A stretch of DNA of 64,000 nucleotides. Origin: Ciborinia camelliae. Lineage: Eukaryota; Ascomycota; Leotiomycetes; Helotiales; Sclerotiniaceae. The notes below the pieces were generated by a model. That model was not told the DNA's origin and made no database searches. It saw nothing but the letters and a program-made list of their open reading frames with translations. The position numbers were made by a program, and so were the translations under genes. The stretch covers positions 655,325-719,324 of the forward strand of contig JANPYM010000012.1 of assembly GCA_025890175.1 (NCBI GenBank). Direction: 5' to 3'. The stretch's first letter is position 1. Every line of letters begins with the position of its first letter. Positions 43,651-56,361 of the stretch are shown here, piece after piece.

Positions 43651-45869
43651 CTAATCATCATCATCATCATCCTCGCTATCATCCCCAAAAATAGCCTTAA
43701 AAACTGCATCGCCAGCCCTTTGACCCTCTAGCGCTTCATTCCTCTCTGCATCAACTACCATCTGCCCCTCTCGGCTCTCATCTTTGATAATCACATTTCC
43801 AAGATTAACATCGACATCCATCTCCTCTTTCTTAATCTTCGGTTCTCTGGATCCATTTCCATTTCCATTGCCAGCCTCAATCATCATCCTATCAATTTCC
43901 CTCCTTCCCACCAAATCTGGCGGAGCTTCTCTCCCACGGTCTTCATCTGCAGAAGGTTGTACATGTTTGGGCGGCTGAACATTAAACCTCTTACACAACA
44001 ACCTTGTTGGAAACCAGTCTTTCCTCTCCCTAGTCATCGGTCCATACATACCCATTTTAGCAGCTTGTTCGGCTGGGTCTTCCTTTACTTCTGGTTTACT
44101 CAATAGATCTTTCGCTGTACCATCTTGTCCAGGTAATATCGTGCTTGAAGAAGAACTCGTAAATCTCGTAGCCATTAACCCAGTCATCGGTTTGAAAATC
44201 TTCGCGCAGTTGGCGAATTCTTTCAGTTCTTTTAGCCAGTCTTCCTTAGTTGTTAAGATTCCCTTTTCCGGTAAAGTAGTTACGATTCCAGCTTCATATT
44301 CGAGGTAACCGCGGTATCGAAAGCGTTTTGCTTCATCTTCGCTGTAGACGCTCGAGCAACGCATAAGTGCTGCATCGGCGGTGTATTTATCGATTTTTGG
44401 AATTTGAGAAAGAAGTTCTTGTTGGCGTTGTTCAGGTGTCATGGCATAACCTTCGGGAATCTCGCCTAGTGCTTGTGGTAAATTGGATTTTCCGGAAGCG
44501 GCAACTAATCTATCTCGAGCAGAGCTGGAAAGGAAATCAAATACGGATTTCCCAGGGAGAGCCGCTTCTCCTAGGATAGAGGCTCGAGATTTCGGATCGA
44601 GTTTAGATGCTTTTGCTGCTTCTGAAGTGGATAGATATTGTGATTGTGTAGAATTGGATTTGGACAGTTTGGCGGGTTTCCATCCTTCCGGAATTGTGGG
44701 TGGTGGATATTTTGAAAGTGTTTCGGACATTGATGATATAGTCGAGTCATTACTTAGAATGAATCCGTCCAGGGGTAAGCGGCCATCGTGACATTTCCGT
44801 AGCCCGGCAGCTGCCTTTGCCAAAGCGGTCTTCTTTGATATAAAGACAGGTTTAGATTTCAACAATGAATTAGCTGCCGGTGATATTGGTTTCTTTTTCT
44901 TCTTATCCCCCCCTATTACTCGATTGTAGGATATTCGCGGTCCAATTTCATAAGGATCTTCATCATCCGAGCCAGTATCATTTAGTATACCAATACCAAT
45001 GCCACCCCTTGCAGGTTTCTTCTTTTTCTTGGAGATTTTGGGTCCTATTGAAAATGACCGATCATCGTCCTCATCCTCCGACTTCTCCTTCTCAGATCCA
45101 AGTCCGCTGATTGGCATCAATCGTGTCTCCCCATCAAACCCTAAGCCCTTATGGTCATCCTTCCGGAGAAACCTAATCATGGGGGTATTCTCAGGTGCGA
45201 AGAGGTATGTCGCATCAGCATCTGCACCGGGCTTTTCCATACCATCCAAACGTGCTTTTCGCCGAACCTTTGGACCTACTCCCTGCCCTTCCTTCCAACC
45301 CATTTTCTTCAATAACTTCACTCCCATCGTCTCTCCTTCAGCTTTGAAGAGATCAACAAATGCACCTCTGCGGATTGCATCGTCTTGCGTAGAACCAAGT
45401 CCCGCGAATCCTTCTGCCGTTTGCACTCTTTGTGCTTCTGCTGCATCCGCGATATCCTCATCATCCATAAAATCTTCTGGGCGTTGTTGCGGGGCTTTGG
45501 TAGCATCTTTGCTTCGATTCGATCGAGAGGAAACGAATGTCGAAGGCGTCCATCCTTCTTTAGACCCGACTGTGTTAAAGTATCTACTATGAGTTAAAAC
45601 TATACCACATCGAATAAATGGCTATGCTTGATAGTAATGATATAAGAAATTGAGAGATCTTACCCTGCACTAAAACCACCGGTAAAAGCACCATGTAGTC
45701 GTTTCAACCCCCTCTCATCGCGAACTTCCTGCTTCCATACCGGCACATAAGACCCATCATCTCGTACCTCCGCATCTCGTGGCGGTAATGGGGTTCCGTA
45801 TACTACAAAGGGCGATTGTTGGACTTGCAAGTCTGCTTCATACGTTGCTCGCGAACGTTTTCCGGACAT
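43651..45869 (-). CDS. G-patch domain protein, GPATCH1 homologue
   Basis: GPATCH1 proteins associate with the spliceosome and activate a DEAH-box helicase through the G-patch. Exons 45869-45664 and 45583-43651 (80-nt intron) give 712 residues. The N-terminal DUF1604 block is complete: [43 protein letters not shown] (in parts), which fixes the acceptor at 45583. The G-patch lies at about residues 154-176 ([14 protein letters not shown]). A middle region with KKKK tracts and a MTPEQR segment follows; [22 protein letters not shown] is another family block. The C-terminus is acidic, ending [13 protein letters not shown] 45869 is the first of the frame. Confidence 0.9.
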
Positions 45870-47991
45870 GGTAGAAACATAGAGATGTAAAGATGGTCTA
45901 GAACAATATCGAGGAATTTGAAAACAGTCGAGGCTGCATCCAATTCTTGAATAGTCAGCCTTGTCAAGTTTGCTGGGTGAAAGCGGATAGATCTAATTGG
46001 TTTAATAGACGCGAGATTAGTAACCCGACGCCATTTATAGCGCTCCAGCTATCTTAGGTAGCTTCGGGCATTTCCACCGATTATGTAAACATTCATGGAT
46101 CTACCAGGTTTCAATAGTCTCGGTAGCGGACCAAATCAGCAAACGGATCAATGCAAACGGTTGGGTTGTTGCTGTCAAATATTTTGACATCTAGGGGATT
46201 CTTTCGAGAAATGCATCGGAACACGAGATAATATAAATATATATGACCTCAGATATTGGGGTTGAGTCTGGCAAAAGATGCAAGCTACAAGCAATCATTA
46301 TACATCGAATCAAGAATTCAATAGGCACAGTAGTTTCGGGTCAGCTTCCTTTTGGTGATATGGTGGCGGTTCAATACGTGATGTCCACGGATGATATGAT
46401 ATGATATGTCTATCTGTTCCTTTCTGTTCGACCGTACGATACTACCTAGGTAGGTAAGCAATTACCAATGTACCTGTTGTATTATTACAGTCCAGTATTA
46501 TTATTATTGTTGATAATATTCTTAGGTCTTACCTTTATGTCTCTGACTCCTTGGGTGCTTTGTGATTTGTGTTCGGGTGCCCACTGCTAAGTTTTAACGG
46601 AAATCTCTTGGAGTCTTGGTATCCAATTGAATGAATCTGTTTTCGTGGCTAGAACATACTAGGTAGGTCTATTTCCTTTTTCCTCCTGGCGCTGGTTCAG
46701 GTACGATACCGTACGATACCGTACGAAGGTAAAAGTAGACGTGCCTATAGTTGTAGCTGGTGCTCGTGACTAGCTAGCTGGAGGTATCAAAGTCATCGGA
46801 CAATCAGCCTTATCAAGCTACTAGGTACAAATACAGTATAGATATGTGAAGCGGCTGAAGCCTCTTATTTGATTCTATGTAATATATACGTACAGTCCTT
46901 AAGGGACTTCTCAATACATAATATGTACTGTCACTTCTCATCAAAATCATTTAATCCCTCACTCAAACGCAGTCAAACTCACACTTCATCCATGATCCAT
47001 ATCTCAGCCGATATGCTTATTATTAACCCCGATACTTGGCTTTTCTTCACCATTTTCATTCCTCCCACTTGTGACTACTGAACTCCCAAATATCCAATCC
47101 TCTTTTACTCCATTTGGTAGAGAGTCAATATTGGAAGAAAAAGAAAAGGTAATAGAAAAAGAAAAAGAAAAAGAAAAGGAAAAGGAAAAGGAGAAGAGGA
47201 AGGAAAGGGAGAAGAAAAGAAATACCCGTGGACCAAAGATAGTATGTAGTGCTTAACTTGTAACCCCTCCAATAAATAACTGTTTTCCAAGCTTCAAACA
47301 GTTCACTGCAACCATCATCCCCAGATTCTGCTTGCGCAAACCCAGCCACCATCTATCTTAGAGTAACCATAACCATAACCATAACCATCACCATCTTTTA
47401 GAGTCGTACCCAATCTGAGGAACATTTGAACACTACCTAAACTGCCTACCTACGTACCTACGTACCTACCTACCTACCTAGGTAAGGTACTATCTATCAA
47501 TTCCTATTTCTCTTTTCTTCTTCATACTTCACTTCACTTCCCACTTCACTTCACTTCACTTCAAACATCCCACACGGGAAACTTGCATTCATACAAGCGC
47601 ACCCTCACCTCACCTCACCTTACCATACCCATCCATATCACCCACCACTCTTGCCCCAACCTTGGAATTTTATTATCCCACCACTCCATCCATCCATCCA
47701 TTCACCCATCACCCATCACCCGCGCCATCACCCATCCACCATCCATAACTTCCCATCCATCATAACTTCCCATAACATAACAACCAAAAGTCAACTTGAT
47801 ATTTGCTCTTCACGATAAGTAAATTAAAGAAATCAATCAGAACTGTATCGCAAAAATCGTGTCGGATATCAAAAACTCTCCAAATCAAATCCAATATCCG
47901 ATTTCAAGGTGACGTTGCCTAGGGATATTTACTAGGGTCCCAAGTTGGTCTCTGCAGCTGGCTCCCTGTTCTTCGGTTGCTTAATTCCTCC
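45870..47991. promoter_or_regulatory. Divergent GPATCH1-homologue/KIN1 intergenic region
   Basis: 2.1 kb with low-complexity tracts: GTACGATACC reiterations (46700-46728), a GAAAAAGAAAAAG purine tract (47146-47220), ATAACC x4 (47364-47388), TACC runs (47447-47485) and CACTTCACTTC runs (47527-47562). A long pyrimidine-rich leader before 47992 probably includes the KIN1 5' UTR. Confidence 0.45.
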
Positions 47992-50900
47992 ATGGCGACA
48001 ACAACTTCTGTCTCGCCCACTACTGTTGAGCGAAGTACTTCACGGCGAGTTCATAACAACAATTCGATTCCGAGCCGTTCCCAATCAACAAGGGTTAAAA
48101 GTAGTACGGCGGATTCACCACAACGATCACATTCACACCATCATCGAGGTTCATCACGACATGGCGCCATAGAGGAATCAATACCGCAGGCTAATTATGA
48201 GACTACAAACGTCGCGCAACAATCGAGAAAATTATCAAGCAGAGACGGTCCACCTCCCTCTAGACACGAATCCACAAGAAGCGCAACCAGTAACCATCGA
48301 TCAACTCATCACAGTCGACACTCAAACGATATGGCGACCACTGCAGCAAACGGCGGAGGCCCAGCCCCCGTGGTGACACCACAAGAATCAAGACATGCTG
48401 CACATAGGGGGAAATCGAGAACTACTATACCAGCACCGTCTGGAAATTGGACCTTGGGCAAGACAATCGGTCAGGGTAGTATGGGTAAAGTTAAGCTGGC
48501 GAGGAAGGCGGAAGGCGGCGAGCAGGTAATTTTCTTTTATTTCCGCGATACAGATCTTAATCATATCTAATAACTGTGTATAGGTTGCGGTCAAAATTGT
48601 TCCACGAGGATCCACGGATGACAACCACAACCAAAGTCGAGCTGATAGAGAACGAGCTGATCATTCAAAAGAAGTTCGCACAGCCCGAGAAGCCGCCATT
48701 GTTACCCTCTTAGATCATCCCTACATCTGCGGCATGAGGGATGTTGTGCGTACGACATATCATTGGTATATGCTGTTTGAATTTGTCAACGGAGGGCAGA
48801 TGCTGGATTATATTATATCTCATGGGCGATTAAAGGAAAAACAAGCCAGGAAGTTCAGCAGACAAATCGCCAGCGCCCTGGATTATTGTCATCGAAATAG
48901 CATCGTTCATAGAGATCTGAAGATCGAGAATATTCTGATTAGCAAGACTGGGGATATCAAGATTATTGATTTCGGTTTGAGTAACTTGTTTGCGCCACGA
49001 AATCATTTGAAGACTTTCTGTGGTAGTCTTTATTTCGCAGCTCCGGAGTTATTGCAGGCAAAGGCATATACTGGACCCGAGGTTGATGTTTGGAGTTTTG
49101 GTATCGTACTCTATGTTCTGGTCTGTGGCAAGGTTCCTTTCGATGATCAAAGTATGCCAGCATTGCATGCGAAGATTAAGAGAGGAATTGTAGATTATCC
49201 AAACTGGCTAACTCCTGGTAAATTCTTCTTATTTCTTGAATTGATATAGTACTAATGTTTGGCAGAATGCAAGAATCTTATATCAAGGATGCTTGTTACG
49301 GATCCAAAGCAACGCGCAACGCTACAAGAAATCATGAACCATCAGTGGATGACAAAACAATATGGTGGTCCACCCGAGAACTATCTACCAGTTCGAGAAC
49401 CTCTTACACTTCCTCTTGATGATGATATCATCAACAGTATGACTGGCTTTGACTTTGGCCCGCCAGAACTCATCAAACAACAATTGACTGATGTCATCAG
49501 ATCCTCCGAATATGGCCATGCTGTACGTTTGGCAATGCAGGAACGAGAAAATGCTGGTCCTCCTCGTGACCGTGACTTGGAGAAGAAGAGGGGTGTATTC
49601 GACTTCTACAAACGAAGAAATTCTACCACAAGCCGAGATACCTTGACCGCACCAAGTGCAGAACTCCTTCAACTTGGCAACGACCCCTGCAATGCCTTTC
49701 ACCCCCTCATATCTGTGTATTACCTTGTTAAAGAGAAACGCGAGCGTGACGCACTTGAATCCAACCCAGGCGCGACGTCAATGCCGCGGACTCCAGGTGA
49801 AGCTCCCCTACAAATGGCTGAAATATCAGCACCAAAACCAGCATATACAAATGCTACGGCTTATGAGATGCCGGGTGAGAAGGCCACAGGAGGTCGATCA
49901 CGCCCGCGTGCTCGTACTCATGGTGAGGACGAAGTCACAGAAGGATTGAAGAATATCAAACTTGCTCCCCCTCCATCGCCTGCAATAGTGGAGCCTGTAG
50001 AACAATCTTCCCGAAAAGAAAGTACTGCTGCTGGTATTCTGAGAAGATTCAGTACACGAAGACGCAAGGAGCCTCCACCGCCCGACAAAACTGGCCATCA
50101 TCTGACTGTCGCGCCATCAAATGAGCCATCGACGCTTAGAAAGAGTTTCAGCGTCCGCCGACATCGTGATCGGGATGGAGATGGACATCTTCGCGCAAGT
50201 GGAAGTGAACGTCAGCACAGTGATCTTCTCACTCCAAGATCTGCCGAGACTTCGCGTGGCTCTAAATTAGGTCGATCAACGAGCGTTAATTCGGCAGAAT
50301 ATAGACGACGAGAAAATCGACGAGGTACAGGATCAGGAGCAGGCGTTGCGGCTTCGGAAGCAATGCCACCACGCGTTACTTATAAAGATCCTCCTCCAAC
50401 TAGCGGGTCTGATCATTCTACGATGAATGAAAAACCAGCTCGCGAGGGGGAAAGAGCTAGTCTCAATCCCAGATCCGCGACTATGAGAGCCAAATCATTG
50501 GGCCATGCAAGAAGAGAAAGCATACAGGCTAGACGAGCTCGAAGGGAGGAAGCTCGGGAAGCAAATGTACCCGAGGAGACTGATGTTGAGATGGGTGACG
50601 CTAGTGGTCTATCAACTGAACGAGTGGACACTGCAGAGAATGTCAAACCCGTATTTCTCAAAGGGTTGTTCAGCGTATCTACCACGTCAACCAAACCTGT
50701 TCAGGCTATTCGCATGGATATCATCAGAGTACTGAAGCTCCTCGGAGTAGACTTCACAGAAATACGAGGCGGTTTTAGTTGTCGACACACCCCTAGTATT
50801 GACCTGAAGAAGGTTGTCGATGTGCCTCCTAGCAGTCATGGCAACCATACTCCTGGACATAGAAGGAAGATCAGTTTTGGAGGTTTTATGGGAGGTGGTA

Positions 50901-51244
50901 ATAATGCGGAAAGAGATCGTGAGGATTTCCGAGAAGCAGAAAGATCACCACAAAACCCAAGAACGCCACGTAGAGGTCATGCCCACGAAAATAGCTACTC
51001 AAATTCAGATTCATCTGATGAGAGCGTCGCCAGACACGGTGACTCATCAGCTCGGGCCGTGGGCGAAACTAGCACACATGTTCAGAGTGAACTTGGTGGT
51101 AGCATGATTCTCGAATTTGAGATCTTCATTGTCAAAGTTCCTCTTCTCTCTCTACACGGCATTCAATTTAAGAAGCTTCGCTCTGGAGGAACCTGGCAAT
51201 TTAAGAATATGGCGGATCAAATCCTTCGTGAGCTTCGACTATAA
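47992..51244 (+). CDS. KIN1: KIN1/PAR-1-type serine/threonine protein kinase
   Basis: KIN1/MARK kinases act at the cell cortex in polarity, exocytosis and hyphal growth. Exons 47992-48525, 48584-49217 and 49266-51244 (introns 58 and 48 nt) give 1048 residues. The His/Ser/Arg-rich N-terminus is followed by the kinase domain from about residue 158: [39 protein letters not shown], and the characteristic [16 protein letters not shown] activation segment, then DPKQRATL and HQWM at its end. A long disordered region carries Ser/Arg clusters. The last 60 residues ([29 protein letters not shown]) are the KA1 membrane-binding domain. ATG 47992 (TCCATGG context) is the first good start. Confidence 0.95.
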
Positions 51245-52553
51245 TACTCACGGTACATTTGGACACGAATACACTAGTCCTATGAATATTGCTATGTTTA
51301 GTTGTAATACAGAAAGCTTTCAATTAGCTCTTCTTTTTCCTTATTTCACTTTTACAAAATTTGTGGACGAATAAGCAATCGGCTGAAAAACATACATGCA
51401 TTACTCTCGAGACGAATTCCTTTTGTTAGCGAAATTGATGGCATGCATCATCATATACTTTTGGCCTTTTGATTTTTTTTTAACCGCGCACACAAATTTC
51501 TTTTGTTTTCCTCCAATGCTTGACAAGTGGTGTGTCTGTTTGCTTGCTACGGGGCCAGTTTGAGGTTCATATATGTAGTAATTATGGAATAAGAGTTTCT
51601 CTTATTCAGGGGAATGACGAATGCCATTTGAGCTTTGGGATTTCCTTAATATTCTGGAGGGACGGATTTGGGTTTGGGATATGTTATTGTGAAGTGAAGT
51701 AGATAGGGAGGGGATAAAAGTAGTTGATTGGCTAGGGAGGGTATGTATTTGAGGGGTTTGGGCAGGTAGTTGAGTACAGCTTGTTGAGTGTGGGAAGGAA
51801 GGAGGAAGGAAGGGAGGGAAGGAGGGAAAGAGGGGAGTAGCTGTAGCTAGGGCAAGAACAAGGATAGATAATTCTGATACTGTATTCCTTATTTGATTAC
51901 CTCATCGCAGATTGACTAACTGACTTTCCTGTCTCATGGTTGAAACCTCCTTCCTATCATTTTTTTTAAACTTTTTTCCCCCTTCCTTTTTCTTCCCACT
52001 CCCTCTCCTTCTTTCCTATATCTCATGATGCATCACATATCCGAACGTCTCAATCGGAAAGTCATTATCTCGTAGTCGAGCAGCAATACTGGAACGAGAG
52101 AATTCATCATGAATACACCGCGTCGCTTGTTCGGTCCTCGGACTAAATCTTGGGCGGTGAGTTATACAACTCCTGATCGAGTGAAGGCATCGGCTTCGGC
52201 ATCGGTATCTTCGAATTCGAGCATTTGGTCGTTTAAATCGATGGTGGGTGAGGAGGGAGAAGGGAATGGGGTGGGCGGGTTGGGGAAGATGGGGGAGATG
52301 GGGGAGATGGCTTTTTGGAGGATGCCGAAGGAGGAGAGGGGGTAGAGAGGGAGGATAGAANNNNNNNNNNGAGAAATTTAAGATGGGGGGAAATGTGGGG
52401 AAGGAGGGGATGAGGATAGGGGTGAGGTTGAGGACGATGGTGAGGGTTCCTTGGGTTCCTTGGCGGGTCACCTGGTGGGATTCCTTGTGGGGGAGAATGA
52501 GAGAGGGTGGGTGGAAAAGGTGGAAAGGATGGAAAGATTTAGGCGGATGGAAG
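51245..52553. other. Intergenic region with assembly gap
   Basis: Contains KIN1 3' sequence, a GGAAGGAGG purine tract at 51795-51835, and ten Ns at 52361-52370. Plus-strand frames at 52109-52345 and 52383-52600 flank the gap; the second is in phase with the mannosyltransferase and could extend its N-terminus. Confidence 0.5.
52361..52370. other. Assembly gap (10 N)
   Basis: Ten undetermined bases inside G-rich, repetitive DNA (GGGGAGATGGGGGAG-like on both sides). The true gap size is unknown. Confidence 0.99.
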
Positions 52554-54312
52554 ATGAGGATGAAGATGGGAATGAGAAGAGGAGAGAGAAATTTCAGGTA
52601 TTTATCATCTCGGCTTCTTCCCCTTTCTGTTTTTGATGCGTGAAATGAAAATATACTAACCAATAAACGTGCGGTAATAGAAGTCGTCGATTTCTCCGTC
52701 TCTTTGCATTTTTATTGGGATTCTTCCTATTGTCGATATTTATCTACTTTTATTTCGCATCTATTTCTTCCTCGTCATCTCCATCATTACCGGATATTCA
52801 CTCCCTGGGTTCATATACGCCCATTCTCCCCTATATACCTCCCTCATCCATGTCCAAGAACAAGAAAAAGAAGAGTGATCCTGTACAATGGTTAAAAGAG
52901 AATTCCAACAATCGATATGCCATCGCGGGAATCAATGTGAAGGTCCAGAAAGGATGGGGAGGAGGAATAGAATGGAATCCCCGACCCAAAGCGGCGCTCA
53001 TCAGTCTCGTGCGCAATTCGGAATTAGAAGGGATGAAACAAAGCATGATGCAACTAGAAGCGCGCTGGAACCACAAATATCAATACCCGTGGATATTTTT
53101 CAACGACGAACCCTTCACGACGGAATTCATCTCGGGCACGCGGAATTTGACGGCCGCGCCTTGTCACTATGAGGTTGTGCCCAAGGAGTTTTGGGAAGTC
53201 CCTGACTGGGTGGATGAGGCGAGGTTTATGAATAGTTTGGATTATTTGGGCGCGATTGGCGTCGGGAAGGGCTGGATGGTTAGTTATCATCATATGTGTA
53301 GGTGGAATTCGGGGTTCTTTTATCGCATGGAGATTTTGAGGGGCTTGGATTGGTATTGGAGGGTCGAACCGGATGTGAGTTGAGGACCTTTTCTATCTAG
53401 TCTTATATCTCGGTGACTGTTCCCCTTTTTCTATGTATCTCTTTGGCGACAGATACCAAAAAGCCAAACATGCAAGTGCACGTACAAGTACCAAAAAACG
53501 CAAGATCCAAACAAGCAAATCCCAAATTCAAACTAACGAACTTCCCCGTCTCTCTTACCCCGCAGGTCCACTTCTTCTGCAACATCAACTACGACATCTT
53601 CCGCTTCATGCGCGACAACGAGCTCAAATACGGATTCAACATGAACATCCTCGACGACGCACGCTCCTTCCCGTCGCTCTGGAGTAAAACGCGGGCGTTT
53701 GCGCGAGCGAACCCGCATCTCCTTCATCCCGAGGCGGATCTGGCGTGGCTGTTGCAGGATGGCGAGTATAATAATTGTCAATTCTTTAGCAATTTTGAGA
53801 TTGGGAGTTTGGGGTTTTGGAGGGGGAGGGATTGGGGAGGAGGAGGAGGGGGACATGAAAAATATTTCTCGTGGTTGGATCGCAGCGGGGGATTCTTCTA
53901 CGAGCGATGGGGCGACGCGCCCGTGCACACGCTCAGCGTGGCGATGTTCCTGCCCAAGCGCGAGGTCTGGTATTTTGCGGACGTGGGCTATCAACATGGC
54001 ATCAATAGCGTTTGTCCGCGCGGCCGGGAGGGCCGTTGCGCGTGTCAGGAGAGGGGCGTCGATGAGGGGTTTTATAAATTGGTTCCCCTCGAGAGCCCGC
54101 AGAGGAAACCGCATGATACTTGTATTAGGATGTGGTTGGGTGGCGAGTGGTTGAGGAAGAGGGCGGGCTGGAGTAGGGAGGTCGAGGTCGAGTGGGGTGG
54201 GGATGGGTTTGGTGGGTATGTTAGGGGTGGGTTGGGGGAGGTGGTTGGGGGAGGAGGGGGAGGGGTGAGGGGTAGGAGGAGGGGTGAGGAATTTGGGGGG
54301 AGAGGGGGGTGA
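52554..54312 (+). CDS. Alpha-1,2-mannosyltransferase, GT15 (Kre2/Mnt1/Ktr) family
   Basis: GT15 enzymes are Golgi type II membrane proteins that add alpha-1,2-mannose to O- and N-glycans of cell-wall proteins. Exons 52554-52597, 52681-53374 and 53566-54312 give 494 residues. A basic tail (MRMKMGMRRGERNFRSRR) precedes a membrane anchor of about 22 residues (LFAFLLGFFLLSIFIYFYFAS). The catalytic domain has ALISLVRNSELEGM, FNDEPFT, RMEILRGLDWYWRVEPD, then VHFFCNINYDIFRFMRDN and FNMNILDDARSFPSLW after intron 2, and NCQFFSNFEIGSLGFWR; WYFADVGYQHGIN and KPHDTCIRMW close it. The C-terminus is an odd Gly/Arg tail. Intron 2 is long (191 nt). The start is uncertain because the frame stays open back to the N gap. 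Confidence 0.9.
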
Positions 54313-54799
54313 GAAAGGGGGTAGGAGTGGAAGGGGGATGGGAATCTTGGTCTTCCGGGTATAATAAACTTGAGTTTGGAGTTTAGGTTTTCGTATAGGG
54401 TGTTTACTAGGTATGCTTACGGATATTTTAATCTAATGTATTGTAATTATAATACCTATAATACCTATCTCATCTCTTTTCATCTCTTTTCATCTCTTTT
54501 CATTTGCTTTACTCTACTCTGCTCTACCTCTACTAAAACCTTGGGATTTTGTTTTGTTTCCTTTTCTATTCTCTTCCTTAAATTCCAATCACTTAGGAGG
54601 TACCTCATTAGGTGTTTCATCTTATTATTTTATTATTTTATTGTTAATTGTTGATTGTTTGTTTCATTATCTATTTAGGTATTCATTGAGATTTTTGTTG
54701 GTTGGTTGGACGGTAGATGTTAGATGCCTGCTTATGAATCACCATGAAATGAAAAGTTTGGATTCTTTGGGATGGTGGTGTATGATACAGTTGAAACTG

Positions 54800-55215
54800 G
54801 GACTGGGATTTGGAGCTGGGATTTGGAGCTGGATGTAAAGGGATGTCTGGTGTGGGTATGGGGATGGGGATGGATAGATGGATAGATGGATAGATTGGGG
54901 GGAGGAGTATAAGGGAGGAGTAGGAGTGTGTAGGCTGTATAGGCTGTATAGGCTGTGTGTATATAGTACTAGGGGGATACTGAGGAGAAGGGACGAAAAG
55001 GGACAAGAAGAGAAGAGAAGAGATGGGCTTAGGGTTGGAATTGGATTTTGAGCTGGACATAAAGGTAAGTCGGGTATGGGTATGGGTATAGATAAACGAA
55101 TAAATAGTAAGGGAAAGAGTAGGGAGGAATAAGGGGATGTATAGGCTGTATGTAGCACTAGGGGGATGTTGAGGAGAAGGGATGAGAAGAGGTGGGCTTG
55201 GAGTTGGATTTGGGA
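54800..55215. repeat. Degenerate tandem duplication, about 150-230 bp unit
   Basis: GGATTTGGAGCTGGATGTAAAGG (54816-54840) recurs as GGATTTTGAGCTGGACATAAAGG (55042-55064) and begins again as GGAGTTGGATTTGGG (55200). Between them GGCTGTATAGGCTGTATAGG, CACTAGGGGGATGTTGAGGAG and GAAGAGAAGAG blocks occur in the same order. Internal GGATAGATGGATAGAT and GGCTGTATA sub-repeats vary in number. Confidence 0.7.
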
Positions 55216-56189
55216 AGATATTCAATAGGTAGTATGATGAATTTGAATCTGAATTTTGTCTCTAAACTCGAAAATGGAAAATGGAAATGATATGGGATGG
55301 GATGGGATATGGTAGTTTCTATATTTTAATATTATTATTTGTAAATGGGTTTGTATAGATGCATATGTACTCGAGTACTCGAGTAAGTACCTCGTAGAGA
55401 CTTGGAATCTATTTAGGTATATTATCTCGTCCTTCGTTCGTTAATTCATATGTTAGTTCGTTGGTTAGTTCGTTCGAGTTGATGTTGATGTCATTTGTAT
55501 ATATGGAGGTAGGTAGGTAGGTAGGTAGTATTATGGAATTTATATTTATGGTTATATTTCTGATCTGAGGATGTAGGTAGGGAGAGAGGTAGGTAGGTAG
55601 AACTACCAGATTTAGATAGGTAGAGTTACTAGGTATGACTCGGAAAAGTGTTGTACAACCTTAAAATCTTTCCGGAGATTCTTGAAGAGACAGAGAATGA
55701 GATGATGATTGATTGGAAGATTTCTATCAATATGATGAAGATGGAAGAGTAGAGAAGAGAGAAGAGAGAAGGGAGAAAGGAGAAGGGAGAAGCAAAATAC
55801 AATTACCTATTATTTGACTTGATTTTGATAGGTGGTAGGTACCGTTACCTATTTGATGATATGTCATCGCATCCCATCCCATCCATCGAATCAAATGACC
55901 TCTAAACCAAATCCATCCATTCACAATCAACGAATCAATCAATCAAATCATCTCTAAAAAAGATCTCCCCCAAAAGAAAAAAGGTCGTGCGTGCGCAAAC
56001 TTGCAACCCACCAACCCACCAACCAATCACATCCCATCTATTTCCACCCCAAGCTTAGATAATCCCCTCCCAACCAATCAGCATAAACATAATTGTAAGC
56101 AAAGGTCATCAAATCGACACGACTGCTGATGAGCGTCATGATCATGCTAAAGATACTAAGTTTCCTCGTGCGGGGGATTTGTATATAAG

Positions 56190-56201
56190 AGAGTGAGTTT
56201 C
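56190..56201 (+). promoter_or_regulatory. TATA-like box of the metallothionein-like gene
   Basis: TGTATATAAGAGAG lies about 165 bp upstream of ATG 56362, a usual distance when the leader is about 130 nt. The leader is rich in AATCAAAT repeats. Confidence 0.5.
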
Positions 56202-56361
56202 TCGTCTTGTGTTACTTTATTTTACACTCAAATCAAATAATCAAATCAAATAAAACTTCAATCAAACAATTTCTACTACCTACCTACCTACTCTAACTTT
56301 TCGACAAAAGCAAAAGCAAATCGAATCACTCCGACACCTCGAAAAATCCACCAATTCAAAA

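Larger units (their letters stand above)
54313..56361. other. Intergenic region with repeats
   Basis: No gene seen. CATCTCTTTT x3 at 54471-54500, GGTAGGTAGG runs at 55507-55528 and 55587-55600, a GAGAGAAG run near 55750-55785, and the tandem duplication listed separately. The promoter of the Cys-rich protein gene, with a TATATAAGAGAG box at 56192, lies at the right end. Confidence 0.5.

Noticed and set aside
47105..47352. Frames with long Lys-Glu or Phe-Leu runs
   Set aside because: Simple GAAAAAG tract read in different frames.
47364..47388. ATAACC x4, telomere-like hexamer
   Set aside because: Fungal telomeres are TTAGGG/CCCTAA; this differs and is short, like many other local microsatellites.
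52016..52663. 215-codon minus-strand frame running through the N gap
   Set aside because: Unknown bases inside it, Pro/His/Ser text antisense to G-rich repeats and to the mannosyltransferase exon; an artefact.
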